Below, piece after piece: positions 1 to 4,719 of a stretch of DNA of 5,141 bases (position 1 is its first letter; every line of letters starts with the position of its first letter). The DNA is from an uncultured Acidobacteriaceae bacterium (GTDB taxonomy: Bacteria > Acidobacteriota > Terriglobia > Terriglobales > Acidobacteriaceae): contig CAIMNN010000215.1 of the NCBI GenBank assembly GCA_903842845.1, positions 1 through 5,141 of the forward strand, written 5' to 3'. The translations under genes and the position numbers were made by a program. The notes under the pieces are model-generated. The model was not told the DNA's origin. It searched no databases and saw nothing but the letters and a program-made list of their open reading frames with translations.

Positions 1-680
1 GTCTTTACCACGGCAGTGAAATCGATGTGCCCAGAGCCGATCAAACTTCTGTCGTTCTCGCTCATGTGCACATGCATCAATCGCCGCCCGGCTGTTTTCA
101 TCGCTGCATCAATCTTCTTCTCTTCGATGTTCGCATGGAAGGTATCCATCAGCACTCCAATGCTCTCGCTTCCCACCGCCTCGCAAAACTCAACCGTCTG
201 AGCCGCCGTGTTCAAGAAAAATGTTTCTGCCCGGCCCACCGGTTCTATCGCCAGTTTGATTCCGCGGCTCTCAACCTCCGGCGCAATTTCTTTGAAGCAT
301 TCAACCGCCCACTTCCACTCATCGGCATTCCGCCGCCGCCCTGTTGCATAACCAATCGGCGCATAGAGCGGCCCACCCACACGCGTCGCGCCAAGCTCCA
401 CTGCAACATCCAACACTCTCTTTAAATGTTCCGCCGACCGTTTCCGCACCGCCGCGTCTTCGCTTATGGGGTTCACGCCTTCCGGCAGAATTGCGCAGAC
501 TGTACACTCCAACCCCGCCGCATCAAAACCGCGACGCAACTCTTTCGCGACAATCTTCTCCGGCTCAAAGACCGGAATCTCAAAGCCGTCATAGCCTTGG
601 GCCTTGGCAAAATCAAGCAGGTGCAGATCCGCAGGTCTAAATTTCGTCGTCCAGGCAAAAGCGCTTACGCCGAGCTTCAT
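1..680 (-). CDS. Sugar epimerase/isomerase, D-tagatose 3-epimerase-like TIM barrel (3' end outside window)
   Basis: Translating the minus strand from the ATG at 680-678 gives 226 residues open to the window edge, so the C-terminus (probably 50-60 residues) is missing. The family (AP-endonuclease-2-like TIM barrels) uses a divalent metal to epimerise ketoses at C3 or isomerise related sugars in the cytoplasm. Visible residues fit the Pseudomonas cichorii D-tagatose 3-epimerase at a constant offset of six, compared from memory: catalytic Glu146 (IEPVGRAET), metal ligand Asp179 and His182 (DTFHANIEE), metal ligand His205 (HVH) and Arg211. The second catalytic Glu, expected near residue 240, lies outside the window. 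The motif usually written E-P-x-N-R-F-E reads EPVGRAE here, with Asn to Gly and Phe to Ala. A GGAGA ribosome-binding site (686-690, minus) sits five bases before the ATG and fixes the start. The family is confident; the substrate is not, and a hydroxypyruvate isomerase-like enzyme is possible. Confidence 0.87.
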   Translation of the reverse strand, partial: MKLGVSAFAWTTKFRPADLHLLDFAKAQGYDGFEIPVFEPEKIVAKELRRGFDAAGLECTVCAILPEGVNPISEDAAVRKRSAEHLKRVLDVAVELGATRVGGPLYAPIGYATGRRRNADEWKWAVECFKEIAPEVESRGIKLAIEPVGRAETFFLNTAAQTVEFCEAVGSESIGVLMDTFHANIEEKKIDAAMKTAGRRLMHVHMSENDRSLIGSGHIDFTAVVK

Positions 681-685
681 GCGAT

Positions 686-690
686 TCTCC
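686..690 (-). promoter_or_regulatory. Ribosome-binding site of the epimerase gene
   Basis: Read on the minus strand, GGAGA lies five bases before the ATG at 680-678. This is good Shine-Dalgarno spacing and supports that start codon. Confidence 0.7.
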
Positions 691-707
691 GAAAAACTTC
701 TCCCTCC

Positions 708-738
708 ATTATCCACTTCTACATACGTCACACAAAAC
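708..738 (-). promoter_or_regulatory. Possible promoter of the epimerase gene
   Basis: On the minus strand a GATAAT hexamer (708-713) matches the -10 consensus at five of six positions. A poor -35 candidate, TTGTGT (733-738), lies 19 bases further upstream, so the spacing is slightly long. The transcript would start near 701, giving a leader of about 20 bases that contains the ribosome-binding site. The -35 match is weak, so this is tentative. Confidence 0.3.
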
Positions 739-751
739 CTGCTGCACCAAC

Positions 752-780
752 TTGAACACTTCAACGAATAGAGCTACTAT
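752..780 (+). promoter_or_regulatory. Candidate promoter of the zinc-ribbon gene, directly against its start codon
   Basis: TTGAAC (752-757, four of six to the -35 consensus) and TACTAT (775-780, four of six to TATAAT and a match to TAnnnT) are separated by exactly 17 bases. Transcription would begin at about 787-790, at or within three bases of the ATG at 790. That predicts a leaderless or nearly leaderless mRNA, which fits the lack of a Shine-Dalgarno sequence. Both hexamers are imperfect. Confidence 0.45.
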
Positions 781-789
781 CTATTCGTT
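763..789. repeat. Perfect 10-bp inverted repeat around the -10 of the zinc-ribbon gene
   Basis: AACGAATAGA (763-772) is mirrored by TCTATTCGTT (780-789) with a seven-base spacer. The right arm ends on the base before the ATG at 790. The predicted -10 (775-780) lies between the arms and shares one base with the right arm. The arm centres are about 17 bases apart. A dimeric-repressor operator is the natural reading; an RNA hairpin at the start codon is possible only if transcription begins further upstream. No T-run follows, so it is not a terminator. Confidence 0.7.
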
Positions 790-1011
790 ATGCCGTTCCC
801 GATCAAGACATGTGTAGTCTGCGGTGAAGAGTTCGAACTGCGCCCCGGCAAGCCGGGCTTTGCCAACCGTTGCCCATCGTGCAGTGAGCCGGAAGAGACC
901 GACCCTCACGCTGTCAGCGCCGAAGATTCGCTCGACCGCCGCTCGGCCAGCGAGATAAACGCCGAGCGCCGCAAAGCCATGCGCGACCTGCTCTACCGTA
1001 AAGACAACTGA
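790..1011 (+). CDS. Small zinc-ribbon protein, 73 residues, function unknown
   Basis: The N-terminal half carries two CxxC knuckles, C8-V-V-C11 and C28-P-S-C31, separated by 16 residues. This is the usual four-cysteine zinc-ribbon layout, with a basic and glycine-rich link (RPGKPGFANR) between the knuckles. The C-terminal half (about 43-71) is highly charged and probably one alpha helix (ERRKAMRDLL). No signal peptide or membrane segment is seen, so it should be cytoplasmic. The start is firm: an in-frame TAG lies at 769-771, no other start codon occurs between it and 790, and the first cysteine follows soon after. No Shine-Dalgarno sequence precedes it. It lies 98 bases before yebC with no obvious terminator between, so read-through is possible. 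Zinc ribbons of this size often bind nucleic acid or protein partners, but nothing here identifies the role. I do not recognise a named family. Confidence 0.8.
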   Translation: MPFPIKTCVVCGEEFELRPGKPGFANRCPSCSEPEETDPHAVSAEDSLDRRSASEINAERRKAMRDLLYRKDN

Positions 1012-1036
1012 GCGATTCAAACTGAGCACAATCGAC

Positions 1037-1067
1037 CAACTGTACCGGTGGTATACTTGTACAGTTG
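1037..1067. repeat. Perfect 9-bp inverted repeat around the yebC -10
   Basis: CAACTGTAC (1037-1045) is mirrored by GTACAGTTG (1059-1067) with a 13-base spacer that holds the extended -10 element. The arm centres are 22 bases apart, about two helical turns, which suits a dimeric regulator. No T-run follows, so it is unlikely to terminate transcription of the gene upstream. Confidence 0.65.
1049..1057 (+). promoter_or_regulatory. Extended -10 promoter of yebC
   Basis: TGG-TATACT (1049-1057) is an extended -10 element: TGn followed by a hexamer matching TATAAT at five of six positions. There is no good -35 at normal spacing, which is typical of extended -10 promoters. The start would be near 1064, giving a leader of about 46 bases before the ATG at 1110. 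Confidence 0.55.
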
Positions 1068-1081
1068 AGCGCCATGCGCTC
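1067..1081 (+). other. Short hairpin at the predicted 5' end of the yebC mRNA
   Basis: GAGCGC (1067-1072) pairs perfectly with GCGCTC (1076-1081) around a CAT triloop. It begins about three bases after the predicted transcription start. A 5'-terminal stem can protect an mRNA from 5'-end-dependent decay; that role is inference, and a six-base stem could occur by chance. Confidence 0.4.
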
Positions 1082-1100
1082 GTAAACTCCTTACCAGCAA

Positions 1101-1104
1101 GAGG
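1101..1104 (+). promoter_or_regulatory. yebC ribosome-binding site
   Basis: GAGG, within AAGAGG, lies five bases before the ATG at 1110 and supports that start. Confidence 0.7.
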
Positions 1105-1109
1105 TTGCA

Positions 1110-1853
1110 ATGTCCGGCCACTCTAAATGGGCGACAATCAAACACAAGAAGGGCGCGCTCGACGCCAAGCGCGGCAAGATCTTTACACGCCTGATCAAGG
1201 AAATCTCCGTAGCGGCACGCGCTGGCGGAGGCGACCCCGACGGCAACCCGCGTCTGCGCACGGCTGTTCTCGCCGCCAAGGCTGAGAACATGCCCGCCGA
1301 CAACATCAAGCGCGCCATTCAGCGCGGCACCGGCGAGCTTGAAGGCGCAACCTACGAAGAGATCAGCTTTGAGGGCTACGGCCCCGGCGGCGTCGCCGTC
1401 ATCGTCGACGTTCTCACTGACAATCGCAATCGCGCAGTCAGCGAGGTCCGCCACACCTTCGCAAAGAACGGCGGCAACCTCGGCGAATCCGGCTCGGTCC
1501 GCTTCATGTTCTCGAAAAAGGGCGTCATTGCAGTTGAGAAGGACGCAGCCACCGAGGAGCAGCTCATGAACATCGTCCTCGAGCACGGCGGCGAAGACCT
1601 CAACGACGAAGGCGAAAGCTGGGAGATTCTCACTGACCCTGCTTCTTACGAAGCTGTCTCTGGCGCAGTCAAAGCCGCGGGCATCCCGACCGTCATGAGC
1701 GAGGTCACCATGGTCGCTTCGACCTACACCAAGCTTGAAGGCGCTCCCGCCAACCAGATGGTCCGCCTGCTTGAAGCGCTCGAAGACAACGACGACACGC
1801 AGAACGTCTACTCGAACTTCGATATGGACTCCGCCCAGATGGAAGAAGCTTAA
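1110..1853 (+). CDS. yebC: YebC/TACO1-family protein
   Basis: This 247-residue protein has the full family signature and usual length (about 240-250). It opens with MSGHSKWATIKHKK and DAKRGKIFTRLIKEI (1-32, N-terminal helical domain). It continues with GYGPGG (89-94), TDNRNR (103-108) and GGNLGESGSVRFMF (121-134), and ends with LEDNDDTQNVYSNFD (224-238). The family is cytoplasmic. Older work describes it as a DNA-binding regulator (PmpR), while TACO1 and recent bacterial studies point to a ribosome-associated factor that relieves stalling, notably at proline runs. The sequence alone cannot separate these roles. In many bacteria yebC lies beside ruvC; here no ruvC is within the window, and the upstream neighbour is a small zinc-ribbon gene. 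It seems to have its own promoter and ends in a strong terminator, so it is probably transcribed largely alone. Confidence 0.97.
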   Translation: MSGHSKWATIKHKKGALDAKRGKIFTRLIKEISVAARAGGGDPDGNPRLRTAVLAAKAENMPADNIKRAIQRGTGELEGATYEEISFEGYGPGGVAVIVDVLTDNRNRAVSEVRHTFAKNGGNLGESGSVRFMFSKKGVIAVEKDAATEEQLMNIVLEHGGEDLNDEGESWEILTDPASYEAVSGAVKAAGIPTVMSEVTMVASTYTKLEGAPANQMVRLLEALEDNDDTQNVYSNFDMDSAQMEEA

Positions 1854-1878
1854 ACCAGGCCTTTCCGGAAATACAGAG

Positions 1879-1905
1879 AGGCCGCCCCTTAACGGCGGCC
1901 TTTTT
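1879..1905 (+). terminator. Intrinsic terminator after yebC
   Basis: AGGCCGCC (1879-1886) pairs perfectly with GGCGGCCT (1894-1901) around a seven-base loop, and a run of five T (1901-1905) follows. It starts 26 bases after the yebC stop. Confidence 0.93.
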
Positions 1906-1939
1906 CTTCAAACGCTGTTCACACGTAATCCATATAACT

Positions 1940-1945
1940 GAGGTG
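1940..1945 (+). promoter_or_regulatory. Ribosome-binding site that decides the pagL-like start
   Basis: GAGGTG (1940-1945) lies five bases before a TTG at 1951. It overlaps the alternative in-frame GTG at 1945 and so cannot serve it. This favours TTG 1951 as the start of the next gene. Confidence 0.6.
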
Positions 1946-1950
1946 TGACC

Positions 1951-2619
1951 TTGAATTCTCAACTCACCGCCCGCTCCTTCGTTCTGTTTGCATTACTCTT
2001 CGTCGCGGCAATCGGCCTCAACGCGCAGGTCGCGCAGCACAGCACCGCCAAGACCTGGGAGTATGGCCCCTTCTTCAACGGCGGCATCGGTATCGGCGAC
2101 CGCTCCGACTACAAGTTCATCTGGACCGGCGCTCAGGCTGGCCGCACCATCACGCCAATGCTCCATGCCGGCCCACTGACCGGCAGCTTTGAACTCGGCG
2201 CGGATGCAGCCTTTTTCCAGGCCTACACACCCGCCCCTCACACTTTGACCGTCGGCGAAAACACGTATAACATCGGCGGCGGCACCTTCACCGGCGCAAC
2301 CGTCGCTCCAGTCATCTTCCGCTGGAACTTCTCCAAGCATGCGCACGTTCAACCCTGGCTCCAAGCCAAAGGCGCAGTCCTCTACACCACCCACAAATTC
2401 CCGCCCGACGTTCTGGTTGAGCATGGCACCCACGGCGGTACCTCCGTCTGGAACTTTATGCCTCAGGGCGGAGTCGGCTTCCGTTACTTCACCAGGCCCA
2501 ACCGTTCCATCGATTTCGGCCTCAATGCCATTCACATCTCATCGGCCTCGCTCGGCGACAAGAACCCCGGCGTCAACGCCAGCCTGCAATTCCAGGTTGG
2601 TTACACCTTCTGGAAATAG
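1951..2619 (+). CDS. PagL-like lipid A 3-O-deacylase / acyloxyacyl hydrolase family protein
   Basis: From the preferred TTG start this is 222 residues; an in-frame GTG at 1945 would add two. Residues 1-25 form a signal peptide with a hydrophobic core (FVLFALLFVAAIGL), probably cleaved at LNA-Q. The rest alternates polar and hydrophobic residues like an outer-membrane beta-barrel, has no cysteine, and ends in aromatic residues (GYTFWK). Near the C-terminus, AIHISS followed by NPGVN resembles the PagL active-site region. His195 and Ser197 match the HxS pair (His126 and Ser128 in Pseudomonas aeruginosa). The third triad residue, Glu140, appears to be replaced by Asn209. PagL removes the 3-position acyl chain of lipid A in the outer membrane. 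Family assignment is fairly confident, activity less so. It follows the yebC terminator. A TATAAC (1933-1938) is the only -10 candidate, with no good -35. Confidence 0.78.
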   Translation: MNSQLTARSFVLFALLFVAAIGLNAQVAQHSTAKTWEYGPFFNGGIGIGDRSDYKFIWTGAQAGRTITPMLHAGPLTGSFELGADAAFFQAYTPAPHTLTVGENTYNIGGGTFTGATVAPVIFRWNFSKHAHVQPWLQAKGAVLYTTHKFPPDVLVEHGTHGGTSVWNFMPQGGVGFRYFTRPNRSIDFGLNAIHISSASLGDKNPGVNASLQFQVGYTFWK

Positions 2620-2664
2620 CACGCTCGGCTAAAACATCTACGGTACCTGATGCGTCAATCAACT

Positions 2665-2668
2665 GAGG
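2665..2668 (+). promoter_or_regulatory. Ribosome-binding site of ftcD
   Basis: GAGG sits ten bases before TTG 2679. The surrounding nine bases AACTGAGGT (2661-2669) are identical to those before the pagL-like gene (1936-1944). Confidence 0.5.
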
Positions 2669-2678
2669 TCGGTTTAAG

Positions 2679-3602
2679 TTGTCCAGCAGTGCCCCTTTAG
2701 TCGCCTGTGTCCCCAACTTCTCTGAAGGAAGGGAATTGCGCATCGTCGAGGCCATCATCGCCGCGATGAAGCTCGACGGTGTGCGCCTGCTCGACTTCAC
2801 TCTCGACCCCGCTCTCAATCGCTCCGTCGTCACCCTCGCCGGCGAACCCAAGCCCATCCTTGAAGCAGCCATCCGCGGTGCAGGCAAAGCCGCCGAACTC
2901 ATCGACCTCAATCGTCACGAAGGTGCCCACCCACGCATCGGTGTCGCTGACGTCATCCCATTCGTTCCTGTCTCCGGCATCAAGCTTGAGCAGTGCGTCC
3001 TCCTCGCCCGCCAATGCGGTCAGGAGATATCCAAGCGATACGATATTCCTTGTTATTTTTACGAGGCCGCCGCAACCCGCCCCGACCGTCAGAACCTCGA
3101 CGAGCTTCGCCGCGACCAGTTTGAAGTCCTTCGCGACTCCGTCCGCACAGACACCAAGCGCCGCCCCGACATCGGCGGGCCCAATCTCCACCCCACTGCC
3201 GGAGCCTCCGCCATTGGCGCGCGTAACTACCTCACCGGATACAACATTCACTTTAAAACCAATGACATAGCCGCTGCCCGTGCCATCGCCCGCGAGATTC
3301 GCACCACCGCCGCCGGTCAAAAAAATGTCACGGCTCTGGCCATGGTCACAAACGGCCGCGCCCAGCTCACCATGAACATTACCGACTTCAAAACCAACCC
3401 AATCTCCTCGGTCTACGCCGCCGTCGTCCGCCTGGCGAAGAAGCACCGAATAGAACTGGCTGAAGGTGAGATAGTTGGTCTGATACCCGAATCCGCCTGT
3501 GAGCGCGAAAGCGAGTGGATGCGTCATTTAGATGGATTTGTGTCTTCGGATAAAATACTGGAGAGGCGCATTGCAACGCCCCTCGAGTGGCCGATGGCCT
3601 GA
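2679..3602 (+). CDS. ftcD: Glutamate formimidoyltransferase (monofunctional)
   Basis: The 307-residue product matches the formimidoyltransferase half of human FTCD throughout: VACVPNFSEGRE (8-19), DFTLDPALNRSVVT (39-52), HEGAHPRIGVADVIPF (80-95) and the GYNIHF segment near 188. His84 corresponds to the catalytic His82 of the mammalian enzyme. The enzyme transfers the formimino group from N-formimino-L-glutamate to tetrahydrofolate in the cytoplasm, a late step of histidine degradation. The cyclodeaminase domain of the bifunctional protein is absent, so that activity must come from another gene. A TGA at 2664-2666 blocks upstream extension and no ATG fits, so TTG at 2679 is the likely start. 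Its GAGG (2665-2668) is ten bases away, slightly far. No hut gene is seen beside it. The gap to the pagL-like gene is 59 bases without a terminator, so co-transcription is possible. Confidence 0.93.
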   Translation: MSSSAPLVACVPNFSEGRELRIVEAIIAAMKLDGVRLLDFTLDPALNRSVVTLAGEPKPILEAAIRGAGKAAELIDLNRHEGAHPRIGVADVIPFVPVSGIKLEQCVLLARQCGQEISKRYDIPCYFYEAAATRPDRQNLDELRRDQFEVLRDSVRTDTKRRPDIGGPNLHPTAGASAIGARNYLTGYNIHFKTNDIAAARAIAREIRTTAAGQKNVTALAMVTNGRAQLTMNITDFKTNPISSVYAAVVRLAKKHRIELAEGEIVGLIPESACERESEWMRHLDGFVSSDKILERRIATPLEWPMA

Positions 3603-3693
3603 CACACGGAATTGAACCTGCTCGATCTGCTCTTATTCAGAGATTTTTTTGAGCGACTAATCTGTACGACTATTGCGGCACCACCGCCGCATT

Positions 3694-3698
3694 GGAGG
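3694..3698 (+). promoter_or_regulatory. Ribosome-binding site that sets the start of the exported protein
   Basis: GGAGG lies six bases before the TTG at 3705. An in-frame TTG at 3612 would also keep the frame open, but it has no ribosome-binding site and would put 31 residues in front of a clear signal peptide. Confidence 0.75.
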
Positions 3699-3704
3699 AC
3701 TCAG

Positions 3705-4655
3705 TTGAAGGTACTTTCTGCTTTTATGGTTGCCGCTCTCTTGGCTGCCGCAACATTCGCCGGTCACGCATCGCAGCTCTCAACCGACGCGCGCACCGCC
3801 ATTCCTCATGACATTCAGCAACTCGTCGTCATCGACTACCGGGCCATGCAGGAGTCGTCCGCGGCCATGGCCCTCCGCAACAGGGTCATGCTCCCCGAGC
3901 TCAAGCAGCTCGAAGAGGCCCTGCAAAAATCCGGCCTCAATGACAATCACGATGTCGAGCAGCTCGCCTTCGCAATCTTCCGCTTGAAGCCCGAGAACGA
4001 GCAGACCACAATCATCGGCATCGCGCAGGGGCAGTTCTCCATGCAGGACGTTCTGGCCAACTTCAAAAAGCAGAAGATCAAGCCCACCCTCATCGGCGAG
4101 AATAAGCTCTACCCCCTTGGCACCTCGGGCATGCAGGTCGTCTTCCTTGATTCTTCCACCATCCTTTTCGGCGGCACCAGCGCCATCAAGATAGCCCTCA
4201 AGGCCCGCGACGGTGAAGCGCCAAACATGCTCACCAACCAGCCCATCATGGATGCGATGCGAGCCGTTGAAAGTGAGCCCCTGTGGAGCATCCTCGACAA
4301 AAAGGGAACCGAGACCATGATGCGCCAGGTCCTCGGCGAGGCCGGATCACTCACCGACTTTGACACCGTCCGCAAGCGCCTTCAGGCTTCCTGGTACACC
4401 ATGAACTTCCAGCACGGCGTCCACTTTGACCTCACCATCCAGACCGGCGACACCTTCACCGCCGCCACCGTTGCTTCGCTCTTGAGCGCCGCCGTAGTGC
4501 TGCGCAAGGCCAGCGGCTCTGAAGCAGAAAAGGTCGCCCTCACCAACACCAGCGTTTCTTCTGATTCCGGCAAGCTCGGCGTGCACTTCGCTGTCGGCGA
4601 ATCCGACTTCGAGAGCCTCATCAAGTCGCCACTCTTCCAGGGCATGGTCCACTAA
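3705..4655 (+). CDS. Exported protein of unknown function, 316 residues
   Basis: With the TTG start at 3705 the protein opens with a typical signal peptide: Lys2, then a hydrophobic core (VLSAFMVAALLAAATFAG), with likely cleavage after GHA at residue 22. No further membrane segment, lipobox or cysteine is seen, so a soluble periplasmic or secreted protein is expected. Residues 33-46 (IPHDIQQLVVIDYR) look like a first beta strand. An amphipathic helix rich in Leu, Lys and Glu follows at 55-76 (LPELKQLEEALQKSG). The middle has strand-like stretches (TTIIGIAQGQF, MQVVFLDSSTILFGG), and a small-residue helix lies at 252-268. I do not recognise a catalytic motif or a named family. A weak six-base stem (3674-3679 with 3686-3691) lies just before the ribosome-binding site. 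It sits 102 bases after ftcD and ends in a strong terminator. A convincing promoter of its own was not found. Confidence 0.85.
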   Translation: MKVLSAFMVAALLAAATFAGHASQLSTDARTAIPHDIQQLVVIDYRAMQESSAAMALRNRVMLPELKQLEEALQKSGLNDNHDVEQLAFAIFRLKPENEQTTIIGIAQGQFSMQDVLANFKKQKIKPTLIGENKLYPLGTSGMQVVFLDSSTILFGGTSAIKIALKARDGEAPNMLTNQPIMDAMRAVESEPLWSILDKKGTETMMRQVLGEAGSLTDFDTVRKRLQASWYTMNFQHGVHFDLTIQTGDTFTAATVASLLSAAVVLRKASGSEAEKVALTNTSVSSDSGKLGVHFAVGESDFESLIKSPLFQGMVH

Positions 4656-4689
4656 TCAGGTCCACGAAGCAGTTTTTAATTCATCCAAC

Positions 4690-4717
4690 AGGGCAGCCCT
4701 TCACGGGCTGCCTTTTT
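4690..4717 (+). terminator. Intrinsic terminator after the exported-protein gene
   Basis: GGCAGCCC (4692-4699) pairs perfectly with GGGCTGCC (4705-4712) around a five-base loop, followed by TTTTT (4713-4717). It lies between convergent genes. On the minus strand the stem is not followed by a T-run, so it should work mainly for the plus-strand transcript. Confidence 0.92.
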
Positions 4718-4719
4718 GT

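Noticed and set aside
27..425. Plus-strand open frames at the left edge
   Set aside because: They lie opposite the epimerase, whose catalytic and metal residues identify the coding strand.
1074..1085. Three-codon upstream frame (ATG CGC TCG TAA) in the yebC leader
   Set aside because: No ribosome-binding site, partly buried in the hairpin, and easily expected by chance.
1017..1586. 189-codon minus-strand open frame opposite yebC
   Set aside because: It is the antisense shadow of an unmistakable yebC and has no recognisable domain; GC-rich codons keep the opposite strand open.
1993..2535. 180-codon minus-strand open frame opposite the pagL-like gene
   Set aside because: Shadow of a gene with a signal peptide and family motifs; no independent support.
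2697..3527. 276-codon minus-strand open frame opposite ftcD
   Set aside because: ftcD on the plus strand has conserved motifs throughout, and the antisense product is low-complexity and unlike any family I know.
3626..3650. Possible terminator after ftcD, ending in seven T
   Set aside because: Only four-base stems can be formed before the T-run, too weak to call.
3674..3691. Six-base stem just upstream of the GGAGG at 3694
   Set aside because: Short stem in GC-rich DNA without further support; not called as a regulatory element.
3612..3704. N-terminal extension of the exported protein from TTG 3612
   Set aside because: It lacks a ribosome-binding site and would hide the signal peptide; TTG 3705 has GGAGG at ideal spacing.
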